A stretch of 46,642 bases of DNA, from NCBI GenBank assembly GCA_025934375.1, contig JAICYD010000048.1, forward strand, positions 1-46,642, read 5' to 3'. Shown here in pieces: positions 8,444 through 17,114 of this stretch. Each line of letters opens with the position of its first letter. The stretch's first letter is position 1. Source of the stretch: Streptosporangiaceae bacterium (GTDB lineage Bacteria > Actinomycetota > Actinomycetes > Streptosporangiales > Streptosporangiaceae). Below the pieces are notes generated by a model, which saw nothing but the letters and a program-made list of their open reading frames with translations, had not been told where the DNA came from and did no database searches. The translations under genes were made by a program, and so were the position numbers.

Positions 8444-9538
8444 GTGAGCATTTCAGCGCCTGGGGCAGACGTGAGCCCCGGTGAACTGGCCGTAACCGCC
8501 CAGCGATGCGCGTCGCAGCTGCTCAGCGGCGATCCCGCGGACACCGTCGCGGAGGTGACCCGGCGGCTGCTGGCCGTCCAGGCGCAAGACCCCCGAGGGG
8601 CGCGGCTCACCATCCGCGCCCGCTCGGCGGGGCTGACCGCCGCCGATGTCGACTCCGCCCTCGCCGACCGCTCGGTGGTCGTCTCCTGGCTGAACCGCGG
8701 CACCTTGCACCTGGTCCGCGCCGAGGACTACTGGTGGCTGCATCCGCTGACCACCCCGCAGCTGCGCACCGGGAACTCCCGCCGGCTGGCCCAGGAGGGC
8801 GTGTCCCCGCCGGACGCCGAGCGCGGGGTGGCCGCCGTGGAGGCCGCGCTGGCCGCCGACGGCCCGCTGAGCCGGCCGGAGCTCCGCGAGCGGGTCGCGG
8901 CCGCCGGGGTGCCGACCGAGGGCCAGGCGCTGGTGCACATCCTGCTGCTGGCCAGCATCCGGGGCCTGATCGTGCGCGGCCCGGCCGCCGGACGGAGTAT
9001 GCGGGACCAGGCGTGGGTGCTGACCCGGGACTGGCTGGGCGCTGCCCCGCCGCCGCTGGGCCGGGAGGCCGCGCTCGGGGAACTGGCCCGGCGCTACCTC
9101 GCCGGGCACGCCCCGGCCGCCGACCGGGACCTCGCCCGCTGGGCCGGCATCGGGCTGCAGGACGCCCGGCTCGGCCTGGCCCGGTGCGGCGCGGTGCCGC
9201 GCGCCGACGGCCTCGCCGAGCTGCCCGCCAGGCCGCCGGGCAGCTCAGGGGGCAGTTCGGCAGGCGCGGCCGCGCTGCCGCCGCCGCGCCTGCTCGGCGC
9301 GTTCGACCCGCTGCTGCTCGGCTGGGCTTCCCGCGATCCCATCACCGGCCCGCACACGCACATCGTCACCACCAACGGGATATTCCGGCCGTTCGCCCTG
9401 GTCGACGGCCGGGCCGTGGCGACCTGGACGTTCACCGGCGGGCGGGTGACGCTGGCGCCCTTCGCCCCGCTCGGCGCCCAGGCTCAGGCGGCGCTGGACG
9501 CCGATGCCGCCGACGTGTCCCGGTTCCTGGCCGGATAG
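8444..9538 (+). CDS. Winged-helix DNA-binding domain-containing protein (HTH_42, PF06224)
   Basis: 364 residues. The N-terminal LLAVQAQDPRGARLTIRARSAG, then SWLNRGTLHLVRAEDYWWL and LGAFDPLLLGW near the C-terminus are hallmarks of the HTH_42 family (tandem winged helices). Characterised members are DNA glycosylases (YcaQ/AlkX type, which unhook crosslinks) and uncharacterised actinobacterial relatives. Here the last family block is followed by a Gly/Ser/Ala-rich insertion (about residues 265-285), and I cannot see whether glycosylase catalytic residues are present. The GTG at 8444 gives a family-typical N-terminus. Divergent from the UbiG-like gene. Confidence 0.82.
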   Translation: MSISAPGADVSPGELAVTAQRCASQLLSGDPADTVAEVTRRLLAVQAQDPRGARLTIRARSAGLTAADVDSALADRSVVVSWLNRGTLHLVRAEDYWWLHPLTTPQLRTGNSRRLAQEGVSPPDAERGVAAVEAALAADGPLSRPELRERVAAAGVPTEGQALVHILLLASIRGLIVRGPAAGRSMRDQAWVLTRDWLGAAPPPLGREAALGELARRYLAGHAPAADRDLARWAGIGLQDARLGLARCGAVPRADGLAELPARPPGSSGGSSAGAAALPPPRLLGAFDPLLLGWASRDPITGPHTHIVTTNGIFRPFALVDGRAVATWTFTGGRVTLAPFAPLGAQAQAALDADAADVSRFLAG

Positions 9539-9543
9539 GCACA

Positions 9544-9660
9544 GTTGCGCTCGCCGTCAACGCGACACATCGCGCCGAGCTGCTCTGGGGACTGCCCGAC
9601 GGCGACGCCGAGGCGGTCGAGGGCTACCTCGACCGCCTCGCCGACCGCGTCCGACGGTGA
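9544..9660 (+). pseudogene. Orphan 3' gene fragment
   Basis: Immediately after the winged-helix gene, in another frame, a 38-codon stretch with strong GC third-position bias ends in TGA. It reads AVNATHRAELLWGLPDGDAE and then a leucine/arginine helix (YLDRLADRVRR). There is no start codon of its own. Composition and pattern look like the C-terminal helices of a MarR-type regulator, but similarity is weak. I interpret it as the remnant of a gene whose 5' part was deleted when the present neighbour was placed here; a frameshifted extension of the winged-helix protein is the alternative. Confidence 0.35.
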
Positions 9661-9664
9661 TGGG

Positions 9665-10924
9665 CTAGCAGGGGGTGACGGTCCCGCGCAGCGGGATCCA
9701 GTCCGAGCTCACGGTGTCGCCCTCGGTGACCCCGTCGCCGTCGCTGTCGGACTGGCTGATGACCCGCAAGATCACGTGCTTGGCCCCTCCGACGAGCGTC
9801 GGCACCGTGAACGTCATGCCGTACAGCACGGAGTGCCCGGCCGGGACGTCGTCGGTGTGGCTGCCGCTGGACACCGCGTCGGCCTCCTGCCATGTCAGGT
9901 CGTTGGAGAACCACAGCTGCTTGGTCACGATGGCCGTTGAGGTGGAGTAGTTGGCGATCGTCGCGCGGACCTTCAGCAGGTCACCCTCGCAGACCGTGGT
10001 CGACTGCCCCTGCGGCCCGCCGTCGCCGCAGTACTGCGCGAACTTGTCGGAGCTGAGCTTGTCGCCAAGGCTCGGCGCGCACAGCCAGGCGTCGGCCGCC
10101 GGGGTCCGGGGATCGCTGGCGGCCGTGTACCAGTTATTGAGCACCGCCACCTCGTATCGCGTGGTCGGCCACGGGTAGAGCGCGCGCAGCCCGGCGATGT
10201 CGTCCGGCAGCGGCGCCATCATCAGCTCCGGCGAGCGGTTGGCCCATGCCTTGGTGCCGTAGTTCAGCATCGCGAACTCGTCCCCGACGTGGTGCAGCCC
10301 CAGCGCGTGCAGCAGCTCATGCAGGTAGATCGGCCGCAGGTACAGCGCGTTGCTGGAGTCGGCGATGCTCGCGTCGTAGTAGCCGGTGCCTGGCGTGCCC
10401 AGGTTCCACAGATTCCAGGTCGCGAGCACGGTGCCATTGGAGTCAACGCTCTTCACGGTGGAGTCAAAGTCGGGCAAGGTGATCTGCGCCTCGTTATAGG
10501 TGCAGTTGGCGCCCACCGGCCCGTGGACGGTGCTGCCCCCGACGCCGTCCGCCAGGGACCCGGAGAACCCGACGTGGATCGTCGGGGCGAAGTCGCCCAC
10601 GAACTTCCCTTGCGTGAACGCCGTCGTGGTCGTCGTCACCGAGTAGGCCGTCGCGGCGCTGCCGCCGACCTTCGCGATGGTGGCGTTGATGTCGTCGAGC
10701 GCGTCCACCAGCGCGGTGAGCTGGCTGCCGGACGCCTTGGACTCCGTGGTGTGCACCACGACGTGAACCCAGGGCGCCATGAACTTGAGCGAGCTGCAGC
10801 TGGTGGTGGTCTGCGGCTGGTACGCCCCGGCGGGCGACGCCAGCGCCACCGCCGCCGCGATCGCCGCCCCGGCGGTGATCATTGTTCCGAACATCGTTCG
10901 GCATCGAGATGTGCTGATAGGCAT
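9665..10924 (-). CDS. Secreted metzincin-type zinc metalloprotease (matrixin-like)
   Basis: 419 residues with a Sec signal peptide (basic start, hydrophobic ITAGAAIAAAVALASPAGA, cleavage near residue 34). The zinc motif HELLHALGLHH (about residues 202-212) is the full HExxHxxGxxH, followed by AMLNYG with the Met of the metzincin Met-turn (about residue 219). The N-terminal part before the motif is matrixin/reprolysin-like. The C-terminal half (from about residue 285) is a beta-sandwich region resembling CARDB-type domains, with an acidic DSDGDGVTEGDT loop that could bind calcium. Cys residues are consistent with extracellular disulfides. Start ATG 10924 has AGGAG five bases upstream. It probably acts as an exported protease on unknown proteins. 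Confidence 0.85.
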   Translation of the reverse strand: MPISTSRCRTMFGTMITAGAAIAAAVALASPAGAYQPQTTTSCSSLKFMAPWVHVVVHTTESKASGSQLTALVDALDDINATIAKVGGSAATAYSVTTTTTAFTQGKFVGDFAPTIHVGFSGSLADGVGGSTVHGPVGANCTYNEAQITLPDFDSTVKSVDSNGTVLATWNLWNLGTPGTGYYDASIADSSNALYLRPIYLHELLHALGLHHVGDEFAMLNYGTKAWANRSPELMMAPLPDDIAGLRALYPWPTTRYEVAVLNNWYTAASDPRTPAADAWLCAPSLGDKLSSDKFAQYCGDGGPQGQSTTVCEGDLLKVRATIANYSTSTAIVTKQLWFSNDLTWQEADAVSSGSHTDDVPAGHSVLYGMTFTVPTLVGGAKHVILRVISQSDSDGDGVTEGDTVSSDWIPLRGTVTPC

Positions 10925-11040
10925 TGCTTCTCCTGGTGAACCCGCCGGCTGCCCCCGCAGCCGGTCACCATCAGGTACGCGGGGCGCGGCGCAGAAGGTT
11001 CAGGAAAAGTTAAGTCATCATCCGCGGGTGTAGCGGTGCT

Positions 11041-11595
11041 TCACCCCGCCGGGAAGAACTCGCGGTCCTCGAAGGGCCGCACGTGGACCTGCGGTAGCTG
11101 GCGGTCGGCGGGCACGTAGTGCGCGTACTCGCTGTTCAGCCGCAGGAGCTGGTCGCGGATGGACACCGCCAGCTGGCCGGCGTCCCCGTCCCGCCCGGGG
11201 GCCAGCTCGACGGTGACCCGCAGCCGGTGGTCCCCATCGGCATCCTCGGTCACTTCCAGGACGAATTTCCCCGTAACGAATTCACTGATCCCCGGCTGTT
11301 CCAGGCCGACGGCGACATTCTCCGGGTAGACGTTGGCCCCGTAGAACGACACGGTGAACAGCGAGCGGCCGAAGACGAACACGAACGGCAGCCCGCCGCC
11401 GGTGCTGCCCGACGCGGCGACCGGGTCGAATCCGTGCCGGGCGCACAGGGCGAGCATCTCGCGGTACGGGAAGGCACCGTCGGGCAAGGCACCGTCGGGG
11501 AAGGCACCGTCGGCCGCGTCGCCGCCATGCTGAGCATCGGAGAGGAAGGCGCCGAATGCCTCAGTGACCCGGCGTGCCCTCGCGGTATCTATCAC
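11041..11595 (-). CDS. Phenylacetate-CoA ligase (PaaK)-like C-terminal domain protein, frameshifted tail
   Basis: Roughly 184 residues that resemble only the C-terminal lid of PaaK/coenzyme-F390-synthetase-like adenylate-forming enzymes: FVFGRSLFTVSFYGANVYPE and ISEFVTGKFVLEVTEDADGD, then LLRLNSEYAHY. The ATP-binding core (about 250 residues) is absent upstream. The frame stops at FFPAG. In the +1 frame, overlapping that stop, VKHRYTRG and then TGA at 11018 follow, which looks like the family's normal basic end, so one base appears to have been lost in the G-run near 11044. The start is uncertain: GTG 11595 (with GGAGG too close) or ATG 11661. It may be a remnant, or a stand-alone lid-domain protein with a slightly truncated end. 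Confidence 0.55.
   Translation of the reverse strand: MIDTARARRVTEAFGAFLSDAQHGGDAADGAFPDGALPDGAFPYREMLALCARHGFDPVAASGSTGGGLPFVFVFGRSLFTVSFYGANVYPENVAVGLEQPGISEFVTGKFVLEVTEDADGDHRLRVTVELAPGRDGDAGQLAVSIRDQLLRLNSEYAHYVPADRQLPQVHVRPFEDREFFPAG
11471..11515 (+). repeat. 15-bp in-frame tandem repeat (3 copies)
   Basis: Three units of AAGGCACCGTCGGNN at 11471, 11486 and 11501. On the minus strand they encode a repeating (F/L)-P-D-G-A pentapeptide in the N-terminal part of the PaaK-like protein. The repeat length keeps the reading frame. Confidence 0.9.
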
Positions 11596-11698
11596 GCCTC
11601 CATCGAACCATTCCTGGTTGCCCGCGGCCCGGCGCCGCCCCCGCGGCGGGGCTGTTGGCACTTGACCTGCCTTGCGCGCAAGCGTAGGTTCCTGACTG

Positions 11699-11715
11699 TT
11701 AGGAAACTTTTCTAA
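11699..11715. promoter_or_regulatory. Palindromic operator upstream of the GH20 gene
   Basis: TTAGGAAACTTTTCTAA is an inverted repeat with 8-bp arms about a central C and one mismatch. It lies 59 bp before the preferred start (11775) of the secreted hexosaminidase. From memory, elements of the form TTAGGAAASTTTCCTAA occur upstream of secreted glycoside hydrolases in Streptomyces and relatives and are probably bound by a ROK-family or similar sugar regulator. I infer carbohydrate-responsive control; the regulator itself is not in the window. Confidence 0.6.
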
Positions 11716-11774
11716 TAATGGGGTCGCGGGCAGTAAACGCGACGGCCCCCGACGGCGTTTCCCAGGGCGGCGAT

Positions 11775-13850
11775 GTGAACCGGAAGCTCCTCCTGCCAGC
11801 CAGGCTCGGCGGCTGGCTGGCCGCGTCGGCGGCGATGGCCATCGGCGTTCCCGCGATAGCCGTCGCGCTGGCCGCGAGCCCCGCTGCCCCGCTGGCGGCC
11901 GCCAGCGGGGCAGCGGTCCCCGCCATCGTGCCCAGGCCGGTGTCGGCGACGGCCGGCCCTGGCCGCTTCACCCTGGGCCGGTCGGCCCGGATCGTCGCCG
12001 CGCCGGGAGCCGGGGCCGCGGCCGAGAGGCCCGTCGCCCGCGACCTGGCCGCCTACTTGCGCCCGGCGACCGGTTACCCCCTGCCCGCCGTGGCCGGCGC
12101 GCCCGCGGCCGGGGACATCGTGCTGAAGATCGGCGCCCCCGCGGCGCTGACGCCCGCCGGCCGGGCCGAGGGGTACCAGCTCGTCACCACGGCCAGCAAC
12201 GCCACCATCGTGGCGCCTACCGCGCACGGACTGTACAACGGCGTCCAGACGTTGCGGCAACTGCTGCCTCCGTGGATCAACAGCGCCACCGTCGCGGCAG
12301 GCCCCTGGACGATGCCGGCCGTGACGATCACCGATTACCCGCGCTACCCCTACCGCGGGATCATGCTCGACATCGGCCGGCACTACGAGTCGCCCGCCGC
12401 CGCCGAGCAGCTGATCGCCCAGGTCGCCGCGTACAAGGTCAATGTCTTCCACCTGCACCTCAGCGACGACCAGGGCTTCCGCCTGGCCATCGCCGGCTTC
12501 CCCCGGCTGACCAGCATCGGCGCCGCCGGGTCGGTGGGAACCGGCGGCCGGACGAAGGACCCGGGCGGATTCTGGACCCAGGCGCAGTACCGGGCGGTCG
12601 TCGCCGATGCCGCCGCCCACTTCATCACCCTCGTGCCGGAAGTCGACTCACCCGGCCACGACAACGCGATCATCATGTCGGAGTACGGCGACGCCGGCAA
12701 TCACGCGCTGCCCGCCAGCCCGCACGGCATCAACTGCGGGCAGTCCGACCCGCCCCGCTGGGACTACACCGAAGACGTCGGGTACAGCGCCCTGTGCCCG
12801 GCGAGCCCGGACACGTGGGCGATCATGACGGCGATCATCGGCCAGCTCACCGCCTTGACTCCCGGCCCCTACTACGACCTCGGCGGTGACGAGGTGCCCG
12901 CCTCGCTGCTGAGCCCGGCGCGATACGCGCGGTTCGTCAACACCGAGGCGGGCATCGTCGGCCAGCACGGCAAGACGGTCATGGGCTGGGCGGACATCGC
13001 CGGCCCGGGCACCACGCCGCCGCCCGGCTCGGTAGCGGAGTACTGGCAGCCCGCCGCGGGCGATTCCCCGGGCACGGAGACCGGCCGGGAGGCGGTCGCC
13101 AAGGGCATGAAGGTGGTGATGGCCCCGGCCGACCACGCCTACCTGGACCAGAAGTACGTCGTCAACAGCCACGGCAGCGTCCCGGCGTCACTCGGGATGA
13201 ACTGGGCCTGCGCGGCGGGCTGCGACGTGTCCAGTGCCTACAACTGGGATCCCGGCTCGCTCGTCACCGGGGTCACCGACCGGAACGTGATCGGCGTGGA
13301 AGGCGACATGTGGGGCGAAACCGTCGCGAACATCAGCGACGCCGACTACATGGTGTTCCCCCGGCTGCTGGCGCTGGCGGAGGTCGCCTGGTCGCCATCG
13401 GCCCAGCGGACCGCCTCCGGCGCCGCCTACCGCGACTTCCTGCGGCGCCTGGCCACGCAGGGCGCCCGGCTCCAGGCCGCGAGGGTGAACTTCTACCCGT
13501 CCGCGCAGGTTGCCTGGCCACTCGCGGCCCAGGGGGCCACGCTGCGCGCCACCCGCGACGGGCACGTCCACGGGACCGTCGCCACGCTGTCCGCGCCGGG
13601 CTTGTCGGCCAGCGCGCTGACGATGTGCGATTCCTCGCTCGGCATCGGCTGCACCATCAACTGGGGCGACGGCACCTCCGCGACCGGTGACGTGGCCGGC
13701 GCGAACGCGACCGATACCCGCGTCAACAGCCTGTACGCGATCTCCGGCGACCATGCCTACGCGCACCCGGGCACCTACCACGGCGTGGTGACGCTCAGCG
13801 CGGGCAACGCCGCCCCCGTCACCGCGGACTTCACCGCACTGTGGCGGTAG
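11775..13850 (+). CDS. Secreted GH20 beta-N-acetylhexosaminidase
   Basis: Releases terminal GlcNAc/GalNAc from chitooligosaccharides or glycans outside the cell. The preferred start GTG 11775 (691 residues) places a signal peptide at the N-terminus (MNRKLLLPARLGG, then ASAAMAIGVPAIAVALAA). ATG 11718 would add 19 polar residues that spoil it. The GH20b N-terminal domain (IVPRPVSATAG to LRQLLP) precedes the TIM barrel: PYRGIMLDIGRHY, VFHLHLSDDQGFRL, PEVDSPGHDNA, and the catalytic pair in YYDLGGDEVP (about D372-E373). E is the acid/base and D orients the substrate acetamido group. The C-terminal 100 residues are PKD-like (INWGDGTSATGDV). A palindromic operator lies upstream. Confidence 0.92.
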   Translation: MNRKLLLPARLGGWLAASAAMAIGVPAIAVALAASPAAPLAAASGAAVPAIVPRPVSATAGPGRFTLGRSARIVAAPGAGAAAERPVARDLAAYLRPATGYPLPAVAGAPAAGDIVLKIGAPAALTPAGRAEGYQLVTTASNATIVAPTAHGLYNGVQTLRQLLPPWINSATVAAGPWTMPAVTITDYPRYPYRGIMLDIGRHYESPAAAEQLIAQVAAYKVNVFHLHLSDDQGFRLAIAGFPRLTSIGAAGSVGTGGRTKDPGGFWTQAQYRAVVADAAAHFITLVPEVDSPGHDNAIIMSEYGDAGNHALPASPHGINCGQSDPPRWDYTEDVGYSALCPASPDTWAIMTAIIGQLTALTPGPYYDLGGDEVPASLLSPARYARFVNTEAGIVGQHGKTVMGWADIAGPGTTPPPGSVAEYWQPAAGDSPGTETGREAVAKGMKVVMAPADHAYLDQKYVVNSHGSVPASLGMNWACAAGCDVSSAYNWDPGSLVTGVTDRNVIGVEGDMWGETVANISDADYMVFPRLLALAEVAWSPSAQRTASGAAYRDFLRRLATQGARLQAARVNFYPSAQVAWPLAAQGATLRATRDGHVHGTVATLSAPGLSASALTMCDSSLGIGCTINWGDGTSATGDVAGANATDTRVNSLYAISGDHAYAHPGTYHGVVTLSAGNAAPVTADFTALWR

Positions 13851-13867
13851 CGCTCACGCGGGGCCGG

Positions 13868-14491
13868 TCAGGCAGCGCCGAAGTCGAAGCCCCGCGGCTC
13901 GGCGGCCAGCGGCTTCCCCTCGACCCCGGTAACCGGCACGTCGGCACCGACCGTCTCGAAGCGCGGCCTGGCCAGGTCCACCGCCCCGGCTCCGCTCAGC
14001 AGGACGCCGAAATGGACGGACTGCGCGTCCTCGCTCACGTCGAGCACGTTGGCCGCCTCCACCCAGGCGGTGCTCCCGCGCAGCGCCCGGTCCTGCATGT
14101 TGTCGAACGCCCTTTCGCCGTCAGCCCGGTCGACTCGCAGCCAGATGCCAGCCCAGTGCCCGATCTCCTGGCCCCGGATCATGGCGCTGAAGCGGACCCG
14201 CTTCCCCCGGTAGCGCGTCGCGTCGATGCTCTGCATGACGGTGCCGAAGCCGCCCGGCGACCCGGCGATCCGGAAGCGCAGCTGTATCACGCGCTTGCCG
14301 TCGTAGGCACTGGCCCGCGGCAGCAGCCCCGCGTCGTACTCCCCCGGATGGCTCCCGGCCATGAACCACCCGCCCGGCAGCGGGTCCAGCGCGGCCTCGC
14401 CGAGCAGCGCGGTCAGCGCCTGAGTGTAGTTCTCCCCGGTCTCGGCCATGCGGGCGCGGACCAGTCGCTTGAGATCCTTGTGCTGCGGCAC
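13868..14491 (-). CDS. Uncharacterised protein with jelly-roll domain
   Basis: 207 residues, cytoplasmic, no signal peptide. The N-terminal PQHKDLKRLVRARMAETGEN is a short basic helical segment common in actinobacterial proteins that look like DNA- or RNA-associated factors. From about residue 40 the protein becomes a beta-rich domain (GGWFMAGSHPGEYDAG, GFGTVMQSIDATRYRGKRVR, AGIWLRVDRADGERAFDNMQ, VHFGVLLSGAG). The same domain is found attached to AraC-type or other regulators in Firmicutes, where it is thought to bind a ligand. The start GTG 14491 is preceded by GGAGG ten bases upstream; the longer frame adds unlikely sequence. Ligand and target are unknown. Convergent with the GH20 gene, 17 bp apart. 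Confidence 0.7.
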   Translation of the reverse strand: MPQHKDLKRLVRARMAETGENYTQALTALLGEAALDPLPGGWFMAGSHPGEYDAGLLPRASAYDGKRVIQLRFRIAGSPGGFGTVMQSIDATRYRGKRVRFSAMIRGQEIGHWAGIWLRVDRADGERAFDNMQDRALRGSTAWVEAANVLDVSEDAQSVHFGVLLSGAGAVDLARPRFETVGADVPVTGVEGKPLAAEPRGFDFGAA

Positions 14492-14662
14492 GGTAAAACA
14501 ACCTCCGTCGTGGCGGGCCGCCCCAGCGCTCCGCGCCCGGAGCCGGCCAGACGGAAGTCCGGCGTGCTGCACATACCGGTCCGGGAGTACGCCCCCCTTC
14601 GGCCTGACACCGCCCCGCTGGGGAAGGGCTGCCGGCCTTGGCGTCGAACCGCGCCGCCTTCA

Positions 14663-15709
14663 TCATGAGCCAGCCCCCGGCCCTGGGTCAACTGAACCGG
14701 AACGCGGGATCGCAGAGGTGCCGGGGTGGGCGACCTGAGGAACCGTGTCCGTGATCTCGTCGCCGCTCGGGCGGCCCGCCCGCTGTTCCCACGTCGGTGT
14801 CCAGACGTTGTCGCCGGGCGCGGCGGTGCGCCGGGCCTCGAGGTAGTCGCGAAGCGCGGCGAGCGCGGGATGCGGGTTGCCCTGGCGCCAGATCAGTGAC
14901 ATCGGGTAGACCGGCGCCGGGTCGCGGACGGGTACGCGCCGCAGGTCGTAGCTGTCCGGCCATAGGTAGCGCGAGCGTTCGCCGACCAGGGTCGCCAGGT
15001 CGGCAGAATCGGCGATCTCATCCAGCAGCGCCTCGTTCCCGAAGACGGGGCCCAGCATGTCGATGGTGAGGCCGAACGTGGCGGCCAGCTCGGCGTAGTA
15101 GTCGGCCACCTCCCCGCGGGCGGCCAGGCCGGGCATCCAGATCCGGTGCCCGGCGAGCTGCGCGGGCGCGACGGCGCGGGCGCCGGCGAGCGGGTGGCGG
15201 GGCCCGACGAGCAGCTCGTGCGGCTCGTGGATCACGCCGGCGGCCTTGATCGCCTCGGGCAGGCGCAGGCGCGCGGGAACGCCGTGGAAGGTGGCGTCGA
15301 TCGTCCCCGCCTCGACGGCGGCGATCGCCGCGTCGACGTTGGCGTCCAGGGTCACGATGTCCAGCTCGATCTCGGGGTGGGTGCGGTAGAAGTCCTGGAG
15401 GAGCACCGCCGAGACGACGCGCCGGTTGACGACATCGACGCGCAGGGCGCGCCGGCCGGGACGGACCGACGCGTCCGCCCGCTCCGCTACCCGCAGGAGC
15501 TCCCGGGCGTGGGGCAAGAACGCCTGGCCGTCGATCGTGAGCTGGGCGCCGCGGGCGGTACGGGTGAACAGGCGCACGCCCAGGTCCTTCTCCAGCGCGG
15601 CGATGCGCTTGGAGACAGCCTGCTGGGTGATCGACAGCTCCGCGGCGGCCTCCTGGAACTGCCCTGCGTCGGCGGCGGCGGCGAACGTGCGCACGGCGTC
15701 GAGGTCCAT
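14663..15709 (-). CDS. LysR family transcriptional regulator
   Basis: 348 residues. The N-terminal winged helix MDLDAVRTFAAAADAGQFQE, ITQQAVSKRIAALEKDLGVR and LFTRTARGAQLT is the canonical LysR DNA-binding domain. The type-2 periplasmic-binding-like effector domain spans about residues 90-295. The last 45 residues are Pro/Gly/Ser-rich and beyond the family domain. ATG 15709 starts exactly at the family N-terminus; the longer frame is not supported. It is transcribed divergently from the MFS transporter, so by the usual LysR arrangement it probably controls that gene from the 136-bp shared region; the inducer is unknown. Confidence 0.92.
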   Translation of the reverse strand: MDLDAVRTFAAAADAGQFQEAAAELSITQQAVSKRIAALEKDLGVRLFTRTARGAQLTIDGQAFLPHARELLRVAERADASVRPGRRALRVDVVNRRVVSAVLLQDFYRTHPEIELDIVTLDANVDAAIAAVEAGTIDATFHGVPARLRLPEAIKAAGVIHEPHELLVGPRHPLAGARAVAPAQLAGHRIWMPGLAARGEVADYYAELAATFGLTIDMLGPVFGNEALLDEIADSADLATLVGERSRYLWPDSYDLRRVPVRDPAPVYPMSLIWRQGNPHPALAALRDYLEARRTAAPGDNVWTPTWEQRAGRPSGDEITDTVPQVAHPGTSAIPRSGSVDPGPGAGS

Positions 15710-15845
15710 CCGCGAGACTCTACCCGGACAACAGGTGGTTGTGGCTCGCCGCCGGGCCGGTTGTTTGCTCCCACTCCCGCGCCCTGATGTGATTCGCAGC
15801 GATCCAACGGCGAGTTGTGTCACGCGCGGAAAGGTGCCGGGCTTG

Positions 15846-17078
15846 GTGGCCAGACGATCCCTGGGGCGGCAGTTCGGCTGGCTGTGGGCGGCCTACGCGG
15901 TCAGCGCCTACGGGTCCGGGTTCGGGTTCGGCGCGTTCCCGCTGATCGCCGTGCTGGCGCTGCACGCCGGCCCCGCCGAGGTGTCCGCGCTGTCCGCGGT
16001 GGGACCCGCGGTCGGGGCGCTGATCGCGGTGCCGCTGGCGCCGTGGGTGGAGTTCCGCCGCAAGCGGCCGATCATGATCGCGATGGACCTGACCCGGTTC
16101 GCGGTCATGGCGTCCCTCGCGGTCGCCTACGCTTTCGGCCGGCTCACCTTCCCCCAGCTGCTGCTCGTCTCGGCCGTCGTCGCGGGGGCCAAGATCGCCT
16201 TCAGCGCGGCCAGCGGCGCCTACCTCAAGGCCATCGTCCGGCCCGGGGACCTGCTCGTCGCCAACGCCCGGTTCGAGTCCACCAACTGGAGCTCCATCGC
16301 GGTCGGGCCGCCGCTCGGCGGGGCCGCGGTCGGCCTGTTCGGACCGGTCACCAGCGTCGTCGCCGACGCGCTCAGCTACCTGCTGTCCGCGCTGGGCATC
16401 ACCGCCATCCGAAGCCAGGAAGACGCGCCGCGCCCAGCCGGGCAAAGCGCGGTCAGGGCGGGCGCGCTGCTCGACGGCTGGCGGCACATCCTGGGCCATC
16501 CTGGCCTGCGGTCCCTCTGGCTCAACAACATGCTCGTCGCGGGCCTGATCATGGCCACCGAGCCGCTGCTGGCCGTGCTCCTGCTGCGCCAGTTCGGCTT
16601 CCCGCCCTGGCAGTACGGCCTCGCCTTCGCCGCCCCCTGCGCCGGCGGCCTCCTCGGCTCCCGGCTCGCCCGCCGGGTCGTGGCCCGCTACGGCCAGCAC
16701 CGGATCTTCCGGACCGTCGGCACCCTGCGCGCCATCTGGCTGATCGGCCTGGCCTTCGTCCGCCCCGGCCTCGCCGGGCTCCTCACCGTGATAGCGGTCG
16801 AGCTGGCGATCATCATCAGCATGAGCCTCTACAGCCCCGTACTCGCCACCTACCGGCTGGAGCACACCCCCCGGCACCGCGTCGCCCGCACCCTGTCGGC
16901 CTGGTCGATCGGCCAGCAGGCGTCCATCGCCATCTTCACCGCGCTCGGCGGGCTGCTCGCCGGCTTCACCAGTCCCCGCACCGCCATCACGGTGGCGGGG
17001 CTGCTCATCCTCGCCACCCCGCTGCTCCTGCCCCGCCGCCCGCGTCCCGCGCCCGCCGCCGGGCCCGGCAGGATCTGA
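15846..17078 (+). CDS. MFS transporter
   Basis: About 410 residues with 11-12 hydrophobic segments, e.g. LWAAYAVSAYGSGFGFGAFP, VGPAVGALIAVPLAPWVEF, and the loop FRRKRPIMIAMD with the basic MFS loop 2-3 character. It resembles the enterobactin-exporter-like (MFS_3/EntS) drug efflux subfamily: a weakly conserved second half and a STNWSSIAVGPPLGGA segment after helix 4. An exporter of a toxic or secondary metabolite is the best guess. Start is between GTG 15834 and GTG 15846; GGAAAGG is better spaced for the latter. Divergent from the LysR gene, its likely regulator. Confidence 0.85.
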   Translation: MARRSLGRQFGWLWAAYAVSAYGSGFGFGAFPLIAVLALHAGPAEVSALSAVGPAVGALIAVPLAPWVEFRRKRPIMIAMDLTRFAVMASLAVAYAFGRLTFPQLLLVSAVVAGAKIAFSAASGAYLKAIVRPGDLLVANARFESTNWSSIAVGPPLGGAAVGLFGPVTSVVADALSYLLSALGITAIRSQEDAPRPAGQSAVRAGALLDGWRHILGHPGLRSLWLNNMLVAGLIMATEPLLAVLLLRQFGFPPWQYGLAFAAPCAGGLLGSRLARRVVARYGQHRIFRTVGTLRAIWLIGLAFVRPGLAGLLTVIAVELAIIISMSLYSPVLATYRLEHTPRHRVARTLSAWSIGQQASIAIFTALGGLLAGFTSPRTAITVAGLLILATPLLLPRRPRPAPAAGPGRI

Positions 17079-17114
17079 AATAGCAACTGGATGCGTGCAG
17101 GCCACGGAGGAGCG

